From Novipirellula artificiosorum (GTDB taxonomy: Bacteria > Planctomycetota > Planctomycetia > Pirellulales > Pirellulaceae), in NCBI RefSeq assembly GCF_007860135.1, contig NZ_SJPV01000024.1, positions 4,823 through 55,069 of the forward strand: DNA of 50,247 bases. Direction: 5' to 3'. A model generated the notes under the pieces. The model was not told the origin of the DNA. It worked only from the letters and a program-made list of their open reading frames with translations, and did no database searches. Positions 15,579 through 24,455 of the stretch are shown here, in pieces. A program made the translations under genes and the position numbers. The number at the start of each line of letters is the position of its first letter. The stretch's first letter is position 1.

Positions 15579-17159
15579 TCAACCTCCAAGAACACGTTTG
15601 TCGATCTGGTAGGCAATCTGGCCGATCTGCATCCAGCTAGGCGAGTTGAGCGTCGAATCGTTCGCAACCATTCGGGCGAACGTCTTACTAGCAACATCAC
15701 GGTACTGCCGAAGGACATCTCTGGAAGCGTACCGAAGCTGCGATCCGAATGCTCCTGAGGCGGCCTTCTGACGAAGGACGAGAACTTCATGACGCAAATC
15801 GAGCACTTGGTTGGTCATCGTCGCTACGTCGCGATTTCGCGAGACGAGCGGCCGCAGTGAACCGACGTAGTTGTCGAGAAGAGACAACAAGCGATCGGCG
15901 TCACTAACGACTTGCCGATTCTGGGCCGAAGGATAATGACCCGGGCTGACTTGCCCAGGAAGCCGGTCCCAGCTGGGACGGTTAATGATCACAGGATGTC
16001 CTGACGTCACGTAAAAATCTCCGCCAGTTCCCGCGGAGACAGTCACTTGTTCGAGTTGATGCTGAACATCCCACCAGCCCTGCCGAAGTCGAGAGTCGGA
16101 CTGAAGTAATTGTCGACCAATATCGCGGCCCTGCATGTTCATGCTGGTGACGACACGGCTCAAGTCAGATTGTCGAGGTGTTGTTTGCAGCATCGCCGCA
16201 AGGCCCTGAGCCTGCACATACAAGCCGTTTAGGTCTCGATTTAGGTTGGCGTAGGCCGGGGATAGATGCTGAAATGCCGACAAGGACGAAGCGAATTCTT
16301 TCAACGACACCATTAGCCCGTTGACATTCTGCTGCAACGGCGAAACGGGCGTCGGACGGATCGGCACCGACACATTGGCAGTTTGCAACGCCGTTACGAG
16401 TTCCGAGATCTCCCAAAGCAGATTTCTGCACTGATCGGACGCAGAGGGCACTGCACGAAATTGAGACTCAACCTGTTGCAGGGCGCGTTCCAAGTTATCA
16501 GCAGCGATCTTGATCTGCTGCCGAGTGCTGTCGCCAGAACTAACGGTATCACGGAATTGGGAAGTGGCAGCTTGCAAGCTCGCTGTCGCCGACAGCAGAT
16601 TTCTCCCAAACCAAGTGCCTCCGAACTCTCCGGTCGCGATCCTCGTCAACAAGCGAACCTTCGTGAGCAGGGCATCAGCGGAATACACGACATTGCTGGA
16701 CGGCTTAGACGCCGGCCGGTAAGGCATTGGTGACCCCGGCACTGAACTGATGTTGTTCGCTTGACAAAACTGCTGCACGAACGAGACACGGTCGACTCGA
16801 CTGGATTGATACTGATTCACCCAAAACCGCAATTCATCCGGCTGAGGATCGCGGTGTAGAAAGAGTTGGTAGAGCCGCCTTATGTAAACCTGCGAATCCC
16901 GTTGGCACTGGCTGATGAAGTAGTCGTCCGAACCAACCATGGCGACATAACTCTCCAACGGTCCGGCGTTTCGTGACAAAGTTGAATAATGGTTGATTTC
17001 AGCCCCGGTCGGTGAGCGTTGGTGGTGGTCCTCGAATACCGCACGCAAGAACTCACTTAAATCTGACCCATAGATAGGTGCAACCGAAGCCCCATGATTC
17101 ACGGACATGATCAACAGTGCCAATAGTAGTCGGTGTTGTAAAATCAATATCCTATCCAC
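15579..17159 (-). CDS. Exported DUF4214-type protein with long helical region
   Basis: 526 aa. Starts with GTG at 17159 (other TTG starts nearby are possible). Signal peptide about 8-27, then two DUF4214-like helical units (about 32-75 and 84-135; VFEDHHQRSPTGAEINHY, YQLFLHRDPQPDELRFWVNQY), and a long alpha-helical remainder (about 165-520) with regularly spaced leucines and many Gln/Ser, looking like helical bundles or coiled coil. DUF4214 units occur in surface and S-layer-associated proteins. First gene of a minus-strand group with the TlpA-like, PstS-like and PDZ proteins; the DUF4214 fold is shared with the last gene. Function is unknown; a structural envelope role is inferred. Confidence 0.68.
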   Translation of the reverse strand: MDRILILQHRLLLALLIMSVNHGASVAPIYGSDLSEFLRAVFEDHHQRSPTGAEINHYSTLSRNAGPLESYVAMVGSDDYFISQCQRDSQVYIRRLYQLFLHRDPQPDELRFWVNQYQSSRVDRVSFVQQFCQANNISSVPGSPMPYRPASKPSSNVVYSADALLTKVRLLTRIATGEFGGTWFGRNLLSATASLQAATSQFRDTVSSGDSTRQQIKIAADNLERALQQVESQFRAVPSASDQCRNLLWEISELVTALQTANVSVPIRPTPVSPLQQNVNGLMVSLKEFASSLSAFQHLSPAYANLNRDLNGLYVQAQGLAAMLQTTPRQSDLSRVVTSMNMQGRDIGRQLLQSDSRLRQGWWDVQHQLEQVTVSAGTGGDFYVTSGHPVIINRPSWDRLPGQVSPGHYPSAQNRQVVSDADRLLSLLDNYVGSLRPLVSRNRDVATMTNQVLDLRHEVLVLRQKAASGAFGSQLRYASRDVLRQYRDVASKTFARMVANDSTLNSPSWMQIGQIAYQIDKRVLGG

Positions 17160-17565
17160 CTGGTCGGCAAGGTTGCGGCTGAACGTGTTTGACCGTTATG
17201 GTCGCGTTTTGATTCCCGATAAGCGACAGTTAGGTTGGTCAGAAGATCGAACAGCAGAAAGAACCTTGAGAGATGTTTGACATGCAGCGAAACTTCGGAA
17301 AAACGCTAGCTGAAACCGCCCACGGTAGGATTCTAACGCCATAACTACCGTTGGCAAGCGAAACCAAAGCGACATCGCCGGGTAATGATATTGCTGGGGA
17401 ATTATGAATGCCACGATCGATGCCCCGCTTCGGCTACTCTATGGCGAATCCCTCCAAGCAATGTCACCTCGCCGCTGGTGATTTTTCCAGAGTTTTATAC
17501 ACCGTTCCCGCACCTGCCTGTTCACAGGATGGCGGAACGCAGACACTTTGCAAAAGGAGCAGCTC
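17160..17565. other. Intergenic region between divergent genes
   Basis: About 400 bases between the minus-strand DUF4214 gene and the plus-strand gene at 17566. It must hold both promoters. No conserved RNA, repeat or credible ORF was recognised, other than the ribosome site AAGGAG just before 17566. Confidence 0.5.
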
Positions 17566-18066
17566 ATGCCAAAAAAATCAAGACGCACTCCTGGAAAACC
17601 TGACTACGTTGTGGAGCTTGAGCGATGCTACGGAATACCGAGTCAAGCGGCATTCGGAAGTTCCGTTTTCTACGATGCGATGGATGTATCGGAAGGCACC
17701 CTGGAACAAGCGGCCCTGGCCAAATACAAACATTTCGCAGGTGAACTCTGGGAGCGGTACGGGGAGGACAATTGGATGGCGGAGTGGGGGACAGTGTACA
17801 AACGGGCCCCGAATGAAGCAGGTGATATCGTGGCGGAACTTCGCTCGATCTCCGAGCCTGGTGCAAGTTTTTCCGTCTCCCTTCTGATCGAAAACAACGA
17901 TCACGCGACCGAAGCTCACGCGGCACTAAGCAAGGCCTTTGATGTCGATACGGTCTTGGAACTACAGGTATACAAGATCGGTGACGGCGATGCCATGTCG
18001 GGAATCCTAATCGCTTCCAGGCTGGTGCATGAAGGATCCTTGTTTCTCGTGTTGCTGATGGATTGA
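17566..18066 (+). CDS. Hypothetical protein, 166 aa
   Basis: Soluble protein without signal peptide or membrane segment. The ATG at 17566 has a strong ribosome site (AAAGGAG, six bases spacing). Sequence has a basic N-terminus (MPKKSRRTPGKPDY), a helical acidic middle (LEQAALAKYKHFAGELWERYGEDN) and a C-terminal alternating strand/helix part (FSVSLLIENNDHATEAHAAL, VDTVLELQVYKIGDG). No family recognised. It stands alone, followed by a 320-base gap. Codon use resembles the neighbours. Confidence 0.7.
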   Translation: MPKKSRRTPGKPDYVVELERCYGIPSQAAFGSSVFYDAMDVSEGTLEQAALAKYKHFAGELWERYGEDNWMAEWGTVYKRAPNEAGDIVAELRSISEPGASFSVSLLIENNDHATEAHAALSKAFDVDTVLELQVYKIGDGDAMSGILIASRLVHEGSLFLVLLMD

Positions 18067-18389
18067 CTGTAATAATCGAGAGACTGAGGGTGCGTTGCTG
18101 TGATGGGTGAAGGGTATAGATTGAACCAACAACACCTCATCACGCTCCTTTGCAGCGGAGACCACTGGCGTTGGAATGTCGCGGCAGCCGCAGTCGGGAT
18201 GTCGGTAATCGTCGGCCCCCCATGCACGGGATCCGGAAGAAGGGGCGACGTTGGGGGAACTTGACGAAACTCTAAACTCTTTTCGTCCCCCTATACTCGC
18301 CTTAAATGAGCGGATACGATGAAGCGAGGCAGCTCGCCATCACCCATTAACGGGGTGCTTTGCCAGTACGCGTACCTTGACATTCGTAA
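18067..18389. other. Intergenic region
   Basis: About 320 bases with no gene, repeat or RNA that can be supported. Confidence 0.45.
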
Positions 18390-19058
18390 ATGAAGCCAGA
18401 GCAGCAAACAGGGGTGGGGGGACCAGATCAGCCGGACGATCATGTCCCGGACGATCATGTGACCGAGCAGAGCGATCCGAGCATCCCAGACGCCGATCCT
18501 CTTCCGTCAAAGCATTCCCCGCAGCGTTTGGGCGACGTGGAAAAGTGTCCCGTTTGCGGGTCACGCGTGGACGGCGAGGCCTATCACTGTCCGACGTGTC
18601 GGAACTCGTTCTGTTTTCATTGCCGGGCTAGCGTGTTGCCCAGCGAGGTCCAATACAAGTGCACCAATCAGCCATGCGAGTACTACGGCAAGCTCTTATG
18701 TGATGTCTGTGAGGAGCGGGTGGAACGGGAAGAGCCTCCGGCGATCTATTTGGAACCGCAAGAAGGTTATTGGCCGCTCTTGTTGGTAGCACTCATAGTG
18801 GCAGCTGGATTTCTATGGGCCTTCTGGACGTCGTTCCGCTGGAGCTCGTTATTCGTCTTGGTCGGCTTCCCTGCAATCGGCATCCTGCTGCATCGATTGG
18901 GGCTCAACATATTTGGACGCGAACGACGGGTTGAGCATCGGAGGACATCGCGTTTTTATCAGTGCCGCTGTTGCCAGCAGCAGGTAAAAGAACTTCCAGG
19001 GGTCGAATTGAGTCAGAATCGACCGTATGGAGCAGGTTTGTCTTCAGGAGTCGGTTGA
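18390..19058 (+). CDS. Zinc-ribbon / RING-like membrane protein
   Basis: 222 aa. N-terminal Pro/Asp-rich linker (1-50; contains a small direct repeat PDDHV-PDDHV), then cysteine-rich metal-binding region (about 53-110): CPVC, CPTC, CFHC, a C-x5-C pair and CDVC, i.e. four or five CxxC knuckles fit to bind at least two zinc ions. Two membrane segments follow (about 127-148 and 150-172) and a C-terminal CRCCQQQ cluster. Probably a membrane-anchored zinc-ribbon protein, cytoplasmic at both ends; it may bind protein or nucleic acid. First gene of a plus-strand group with DUF4239 and AIM24 genes. No ribosome site is obvious at the ATG. Confidence 0.65.
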   Translation: MKPEQQTGVGGPDQPDDHVPDDHVTEQSDPSIPDADPLPSKHSPQRLGDVEKCPVCGSRVDGEAYHCPTCRNSFCFHCRASVLPSEVQYKCTNQPCEYYGKLLCDVCEERVEREEPPAIYLEPQEGYWPLLLVALIVAAGFLWAFWTSFRWSSLFVLVGFPAIGILLHRLGLNIFGRERRVEHRRTSRFYQCRCCQQQVKELPGVELSQNRPYGAGLSSGVG

Positions 19059-19090
19059 ATGGGTAGGTTGGTACGGCTGGAGACGCGTCC

Positions 19091-19945
19091 ATGGTAACAA
19101 CACTCCTCTACGATCTTCCACTCGAAGCGTTGTGCGCACTGGTGGCGATCGTCTTCGTGGGCGTGTATTGGATCGGCACAGTTGCCTTGCGTCCGATTTT
19201 TCGATCGCTGGTGCGTTCAAATGGACGCGACAACGAAATCGTCGGCTCCGTGGTGTCATCGTTCGGAGTCCTGTACGGCTTGTTGATGAGCCTGATCACG
19301 GTAGCGGCCTACCAAAACATGAACGATGTCAAGTCCAAGGTCGAGGCAGAAGCGGATTCGATGTTGGCGCTATACCGTTACGTTGGCGAATACCCATCGC
19401 CGCAAAGCGAAGAAATTCGGTCGGATCTTCGCGACTATTGCCAGCGAATCATCAACGAAGAGTGGCCACTGCTGCGAAAGGGCCAGCACCCGCGTGGTGC
19501 CCACGTTTACATGAACCCGATAATCATGCAACTTATTTCTCGTGACGACCACACGGAACGAGGAAAATTCATCCGAGATTTGTCCATCGAGCATTACGAA
19601 GAAATGGCCAACCTGGGGCTTGAGCGACGCAACGCAGCCGAGACGGCAATTCCTGCAGTGATGTGGTACGTGGTGTTTGTGGGAACGTTAATCAATTTTG
19701 CCCTGATGTGGTCGTTCGACATGCGGTTCCTCACTCAGCTGTTTCTCGGCGGACTGGTGGCCTTCTTTCTGGGTGCTTTAATCCTGCTCATCGCCGTCCT
19801 CGAACGCCCTTATCGAAGCCGTGAATTCGGCATCTCACCCAACGCGTTCGAACTGACCTACAACATCATGCTGGAAGAAGCGACGGAACCGATTCCGGTC
19901 ACATCGACTCTCACCGGGGGGAGCCTTGACGATGGCGAGGTTTGA
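19091..19945 (+). CDS. DUF4239 (bestrophin-like) membrane protein
   Basis: 284 aa with four membrane segments in the DUF4239 layout: two near the N-terminus (about 8-32 and 54-75; SSFGVLYGLLMSLITVAAYQN is the family mark), a soluble helical part with DYCQRIINEEWPLL, and two more after residue 190 (MWYVVFVGTLINFALM, FLGGLVAFFLGALILLIAVL). The C-terminus RPYRSREFGISP is also typical. Family members are suggested to be bestrophin-like channels, which is not proven. The gene end overlaps the AIM24 gene start by 14 bases, pointing to an operon. Confidence 0.8.
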   Translation: MVTTLLYDLPLEALCALVAIVFVGVYWIGTVALRPIFRSLVRSNGRDNEIVGSVVSSFGVLYGLLMSLITVAAYQNMNDVKSKVEAEADSMLALYRYVGEYPSPQSEEIRSDLRDYCQRIINEEWPLLRKGQHPRGAHVYMNPIIMQLISRDDHTERGKFIRDLSIEHYEEMANLGLERRNAAETAIPAVMWYVVFVGTLINFALMWSFDMRFLTQLFLGGLVAFFLGALILLIAVLERPYRSREFGISPNAFELTYNIMLEEATEPIPVTSTLTGGSLDDGEV

Positions 19946-20621
19946 GGTCAGAGAACTGGAGGGGACGCATTACGTTGAAATCCATCTCGAGAATGAAAGT
20001 GTCCGGGTAGAGGCTGGCGCGCTAAATTACATGGTGGGCGACATCCACGTTCATTCCAATGTAATTCCTCCCATAGGCACTGTTCTGAAATCGTGGCTGG
20101 CCAACGAATCGATTTATCGTCCCTTGTATGCTGGCAGCGGCGTGATCACGCTGGAGTCTTCCCTAGGAGGCTACCACGTCCTGGAACTGGACGGCGAAAC
20201 GTGGCTGCTGGAGCGCGGGGCATATTGGGCCTCCGAGGGAACAGTGGAAGTCGGCTTTCACCGGGAACCGGTTTCTCGAAGCGTGCTAGCCGGCGAGGGC
20301 GCCGTCTATCTGCTCACCCGGGTGCGGGGCGTTGGAAGAGTCGCATTGACGACCCGGGGACCGGTTTTCGAACACCAACTGCAGGAAGGGGAACGAGTGG
20401 TATGCGACGGAAGCCTTGTGATTGCCCGAACTGGGGACGTCCGCTTCCGCGTTCGTCGCGTCACCGACAACTTCATTGGTTTTCTGACTGCCGGGGAAGG
20501 CTGGGTTCGTGTCTACGAAGGAACCGGAAGGCTGCTGCTTAATCCAGCTCCATTCTGGCGGTATCGGATCCTCAATCGAAACGATCGAAAAAGTGAGATT
20601 GCGGCAAAGACTTTCAACTAA
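19932..20621 (+). CDS. AIM24 family protein
   Basis: 229 aa, all-beta protein of the AIM24 (TIGR00266/DUF124) family: repeated strands, the motif VRVEAGALNYMVGDI near the N-terminus, VEVGFHREPVSRSVLAGEG in the middle and GEGWVRVYEGTGRLLLNPA at the end. Family role is unclear; in bacteria it is often next to membrane or stress genes, as here. ATG at 19932 is used rather than an upstream TTG; GGGGGAG lies about nine bases before it. It overlaps the DUF4239 gene, so the two products are probably made together. Confidence 0.85.
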   Translation: MARFEVRELEGTHYVEIHLENESVRVEAGALNYMVGDIHVHSNVIPPIGTVLKSWLANESIYRPLYAGSGVITLESSLGGYHVLELDGETWLLERGAYWASEGTVEVGFHREPVSRSVLAGEGAVYLLTRVRGVGRVALTTRGPVFEHQLQEGERVVCDGSLVIARTGDVRFRVRRVTDNFIGFLTAGEGWVRVYEGTGRLLLNPAPFWRYRILNRNDRKSEIAAKTFN

Positions 20622-20743
20622 TTCGGTTTCCCCGCAATGAACAATTTCGCCGCCAGGTTTTGGTGTGTTTGAACGGCGAGCTAAGATGCTTCGATGCGAG
20701 AAGTATTTCAATTGGACACGAACTCTTTTGCGCTACGATTCAA

Positions 20744-20956
20744 ATGATGCATTACTTGACCACATCTTTGTTGGCGATCGCCCTGGTTGCAATTGTCATC
20801 TTTGCGACCCAGAATCTGCAGGTCGTCGAAGTCGACTTTCTCTTCTGGTCGTTAAAACTCTCCAAATTCCTGATCATTATCGGCGCGTACGTGATGGGGA
20901 TGCTCACCGGATGGGGAATGGTGGAGCTAGTTAAACGTCGCTTCAAAGGAGAATGA
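20744..20956 (+). CDS. LapA-domain (DUF1049) small membrane protein
   Basis: 70 aa with two membrane helices (about 4-22 and 42-60). The pattern FATQNLQVVEVDFLFWSLKL then GMLTGWGMVELVKRR is characteristic of the LapA / DUF1049 family, associated in E. coli with lipopolysaccharide assembly. Two adjacent ATGs (20744, 20747) are possible starts. A longer in-frame reading to 20660 lacks family similarity. Lies between AIM24 and the lipoprotein gene. Confidence 0.82.
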   Translation: MMHYLTTSLLAIALVAIVIFATQNLQVVEVDFLFWSLKLSKFLIIIGAYVMGMLTGWGMVELVKRRFKGE

Positions 20957-21434
20957 TCAACGACAAACTGTTCCCAGAACGTTCGGGATCCGGCGGTTTT
21001 CGCGCGGGTTTCGGCCTTCGCGTGCCCAGAAAACTCGTACCCAGAAAACTCGCACCAATGGCCAATCGCCGGCTCAATACACGGTGCTCAAATTAACTGG
21101 AGTTGACGGCATGCTAACCTCTCCTGAAGCTGCAAAGCGGCCAACAAGTATTGTCGTCCCACCTTTCATTTTGGCAAGGTTGTCAGACCGCAACGACGCT
21201 CGACGCCTCTCCGTGCGACTGCTTTGGGCTTCGCCGACGCGGCCGATGAATTGAGTTCATTGCCGCTAGCGGGGAGGCAATTGTCGCCCAAAGGAAGGCT
21301 TTGAATGGTCTCGATCCCGCGTTAACCTGATGATTGCAAATTCGCACGGCTTGCCGCCCTTCGGCAAGCTGAGCACACATCTTCTATACTACTGTCCGCG
21401 AAATCTCTCACACCCCGAACAACAGGAAAGAATC
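20957..21434. other. Intergenic region with a small direct repeat
   Basis: About 480 bases without a supported gene. cccagaaaactcg occurs at 21025-21037 and 21040-21052 (15-base period). No RNA gene was recognised. Confidence 0.5.
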
Positions 21435-21935
21435 ATGACTCAATTCCGGAATTCGATGACAAAGCTCGCATTTGCCACGCTCTTCGCTTCCGTTACGTCC
21501 TTCAGCGGTTGCAGCAAGGATGAAGCAGCAACTGAATTGAAGGAAGCCGAGTCTGCGGTCGAAGCGAGCGCGAAGGAGGTCGCCGAGGATGTCGGGGCCG
21601 TCGTGGAAGAGGGCGAGAAGATGGCAAGCGAACTGGGCGAGAAGGCTCAGGCTTATCTTGCACCCCTGAAGGACAAGTTAGGCAACCTGGAAGAACTGAA
21701 GGAGACTCCCGAGCAGTTGAAGACTGCAGTGGCCGAAATGATTGCGTCTATCGAGCAAAGAGCTGAGGACTTGAAGCTACCGGAATCCGTCAGCACTGCA
21801 CTTGCGAACGTCAAGGAGAAGCTTATCGCCTTGCGTGACTATTTAGAGGGCGAAGTAGAGCAAGCCAAGGTCGACGAACACATCCAAGAAATCATGGAGT
21901 CGGCCAAGTCTGGTCTTGGGCTCTCCCAAGAGTAA
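21435..21935 (+). CDS. Coiled-coil lipoprotein, hypothetical
   Basis: 166 aa. N-terminal signal with lipobox-like SFSGC (Cys25), so probably lipid-anchored; ribosome site AGGAAAG precedes the ATG by five to six bases. The mature part is Glu/Ala/Lys-rich, predicted almost wholly helical (DEAATELKEAESAVEASAKE, LGEKAQAYLAPLKDKL, SVSTALANVKEKLIALRDYL), resembling apolipoprotein-like or late-embryogenesis-type stress proteins. Followed at 53 bases by a GlsB/YeaQ gene. No enzyme motif. Confidence 0.75.
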   Translation: MTQFRNSMTKLAFATLFASVTSFSGCSKDEAATELKEAESAVEASAKEVAEDVGAVVEEGEKMASELGEKAQAYLAPLKDKLGNLEELKETPEQLKTAVAEMIASIEQRAEDLKLPESVSTALANVKEKLIALRDYLEGEVEQAKVDEHIQEIMESAKSGLGLSQE

Positions 21936-21988
21936 GCCCGAAAATCCTTTTGTTACTTGAATCTATTGATTACTGGGAGAGGTGAGCT

Positions 21989-22243
21989 ATGAATCTTACT
22001 GGTTTACTCATTGCATTGGTGATTGGCGCTGTCGCAGGGTTCCTGGCAGGCCAGATCGTGAAGGGTCATGGGTTTGGCCTGCTCGGTAACATCATTGTGG
22101 GAATCGTTGGTGCACTGGTTTTCGGAGCACTTTTCGGGAACTTCAACTTGCTCAACTCGCCAATGTTGAACGAGATTGCAGGGGGAACGATTGGTGCGGT
22201 GATTTTGCTGTTCCTGATCGGCCTGATACGAAAAGTAAGCTGA
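21989..22243 (+). CDS. GlsB/YeaQ/YmgE family stress-response membrane protein
   Basis: 84 aa with three membrane segments. The motif ALVIGAVAGFLAGQIVKG followed by GLLGNIIVGIVGALVFG and GGTIGAVILLFLIGLIRK is the transglycosylase-associated (GlsB/YeaQ/YmgE) family pattern. Family members are small inner-membrane proteins induced by stress or stationary phase; their mechanism is unknown. A good ribosome site (GGGAGAGG) precedes the ATG. It is next to a lipoprotein gene and a GH13 gene. Confidence 0.88.
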   Translation: MNLTGLLIALVIGAVAGFLAGQIVKGHGFGLLGNIIVGIVGALVFGALFGNFNLLNSPMLNEIAGGTIGAVILLFLIGLIRKVS

Positions 22244-22265
22244 CTGCCAATTGATCATGCGTCAC

Positions 22266-22332
22266 CTCGGTGGCCCGAGAGTCCTCGGTCCTTGCCAGGT
22301 CGCGGTAAAGCGATGCCGCGGAACCTGGCAAG
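22266..22332 (+). promoter_or_regulatory. Two hairpins ahead of the GH13 gene
   Basis: A small hairpin (ctcgg/ccgag, 22266-22279) is followed by a strong one: cttgccaggt (22291-22300) pairs with 22323-22332 and the adjoining cgcgg with ccgcg, giving a 15-pair stem with a bulge and a 10-base loop. No T-run follows, so it is not a typical intrinsic terminator; it may be a processing or leader structure for the mRNA starting at 22389. Confidence 0.45.
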
Positions 22333-22388
22333 TCTCCTGGAATCCGATCGCGGAGTGATCGACTTCACACAAGGTGGGAATTCAATCC

Positions 22389-24182
22389 ATGGCCTCAAGG
22401 CAAACGCAAGGAAGACATCACGTCGGAATGGGCTCCATTCTTTGTGAGCACGGCGTGGCATTTCGGGTCTGGGCGCCCAATGCATCCTCAGTTTCTGTGA
22501 TTGGCAACTTTAACGATTGGTCCACGGAGGCCAATCCGTTGGAATCAGAAGCTGGTGGGTACTGGTATGCCGACGTGCTCAACGCTGAGGTCGGAAATGA
22601 ATACCGGTACCTCATCGTCAATGGCGAGCAGCGACTCTCTCGTGTCGATCCTTACGCGCGTCAGGTGACCAACTCGATTGGCAACGGCGTCATCCACGAT
22701 CCAGATTTCGACTGGGACGGAGACGCGTACACGCTTCCGCCCTGGAATGAACTGGTAATCTATGAACTTCACATTGGCACGTTCAACGACGAGCCTGGGG
22801 GTACGCCAGGTACGTTCCAAGATGCCATCGCGCGGTTGCCGCATCTCAAGCGTTTGGGAGTGAATGCGGTTCAGGTGATGCCAATCGCAGAGTTCGCGGG
22901 TGACTTCTCGTGGGGTTACAACCCTGCCCATTTGTTCGCCGTAGAAAGCAGCTATGGCGGACCGAACGGTTTGAAACAGTTCGTGCGAGCCGCCCATCAG
23001 CATGGAATCGGGGTCATTCTGGACGTCGTCTACAACCACTTCGGTCCGAGCGATTTGAACCTGTGGCAATTCGATGGTTGGAGCGAGAACGGTCTGGGTG
23101 GCATCTATTTCTACAACGACTGGCGTAGCGAGACTCCGTGGGGCAATACCCGCCCCGACTACGGCCGTGGAGAAGTTCGCCAATACATCCGCGACAACGC
23201 GTTGATGTGGCTCGAAGAATACCACGTCGATGGGCTGCGTATGGACATGACCCTGTACATGCGGAATGTGTATCCCGGAGTCGATCTACCCGAGGGATGG
23301 AGCTTGGCCCAATGGCTTAACTTGGAAATCAGCGCTCGTTATCCCGGCAGAATCACCATCGCCGAAGACTTGCAGCACAATGAGTGGCTCACCAAAGCGG
23401 TGGAATGGGGAGGCGCTGGATATGGAGCCCAGTGGGACTCAAATTTTGTGCATCCGATTCGCGCTGCCGTCATCGCAGCGGACGACCGGTCTCGCTCAAT
23501 GTTCGCTGTGCGTGACGCCCTAAGTTATTCGTACAACAGCGACCCCTTTCAGCGAGTTGTCTACAGCGAGTCGCACGATGAGGTGGCCAATGGGAAGGCC
23601 CGCGTGCCTTCGGAAATCGACCCGACAGACCCGCACGACTATTACGCACAGAAGCGATCCTCATTGGCCGCGGGCTTAGTCTTCACCGCCCCAGGAATCC
23701 CTATGCTCTTTGAGGGTCAGGAATTCCTCGAAGGAGGCTGGTTTCGCGACGACGTTCCGATCGATTGGCATCTGAATGTGGAATTCCAGGGCATTGTTCG
23801 TCTCTATCGTGACCTGATTGGGCTGCGTTTGAATCGAGGGGGCGACAGCCGTGGACTATGCGGACGAAACATCAACGTCTATCACCTTAATGATCCTCAG
23901 AACCTCCTGGCCTTCCATCGCTGGGACAAGGGCGGGCCTGGTGACGATGTGGTCGTATTGGTGAACCTCTCGGCCGCTGCGAAAGAGGAGTATACCGTTG
24001 GATTTCCTCGCGAAGGACGATGGCAGTTACGCCTGAACAGCGCCTGGCAGGGGTACAGCACCGCCTTCAGCGATCATCCGAGCAGTGATGTGGAAGCTTT
24101 TCCGGGATGGTACGACGGACTTCCGTGTCACGCGTTGGTAAGCATCGCCCCTTACACGTGTTTGATCTACTGTCAGGTGTAG
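22389..24182 (+). CDS. GH13 alpha-glucan branching-type enzyme
   Basis: 597 aa cytoplasmic GH13 enzyme with an N-terminal CBM48 domain (about 15-105; FRVWAPNASSVSVIGNFNDW) and the TIM-barrel from about 120: GYNPAHLFAVESSYGG, LDVVYNHFGP (conserved region I), DGLRMDMT (Asp286 nucleophile), IAED (Glu326 acid/base) and ESHDE (Asp397). A C-terminal beta domain ends at 597. All three catalytic residues are present. Resembles 1,4-alpha-glucan branching enzymes but is shorter than full GlgB; maltooligosyltrehalose trehalohydrolase is the main alternative. ATG 22389 was chosen over GTG 22374, with GGTGGGA upstream. The nearby stress genes suggest a role in glycogen or osmolyte metabolism (inference). 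Confidence 0.82.
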   Translation: MASRQTQGRHHVGMGSILCEHGVAFRVWAPNASSVSVIGNFNDWSTEANPLESEAGGYWYADVLNAEVGNEYRYLIVNGEQRLSRVDPYARQVTNSIGNGVIHDPDFDWDGDAYTLPPWNELVIYELHIGTFNDEPGGTPGTFQDAIARLPHLKRLGVNAVQVMPIAEFAGDFSWGYNPAHLFAVESSYGGPNGLKQFVRAAHQHGIGVILDVVYNHFGPSDLNLWQFDGWSENGLGGIYFYNDWRSETPWGNTRPDYGRGEVRQYIRDNALMWLEEYHVDGLRMDMTLYMRNVYPGVDLPEGWSLAQWLNLEISARYPGRITIAEDLQHNEWLTKAVEWGGAGYGAQWDSNFVHPIRAAVIAADDRSRSMFAVRDALSYSYNSDPFQRVVYSESHDEVANGKARVPSEIDPTDPHDYYAQKRSSLAAGLVFTAPGIPMLFEGQEFLEGGWFRDDVPIDWHLNVEFQGIVRLYRDLIGLRLNRGGDSRGLCGRNINVYHLNDPQNLLAFHRWDKGGPGDDVVVLVNLSAAAKEEYTVGFPREGRWQLRLNSAWQGYSTAFSDHPSSDVEAFPGWYDGLPCHALVSIAPYTCLIYCQV

Positions 24183-24455
24183 TGGCCGCAATCAATACTG
24201 GTGATTCTCGACGGAAAGGTGGGACAATTACCTTTCGTGATGCGAGACGCACTCGAATGGGCTGCACAGCATCACCGGATCCGTCGATCCACGACTGACA
24301 GCAGACTGACGGTCGACGGAAATTAGACTTGGGCAATTGTCGCGGGACGAGAGTCTGCTAACGTTTGTTGAGTGACCGAGCCGACTAGGAGATTCCCCCG
24401 ACTTGGATACCATTGGACGATTTCGATTCCACACATTTTTGAGAGAGAGAAAAAC

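Noticed and set aside
22545..23225. Minus-strand ORF of 226 aa inside the GH13 gene
   Set aside because: Antisense shadow; catalytic motifs are on the plus strand.
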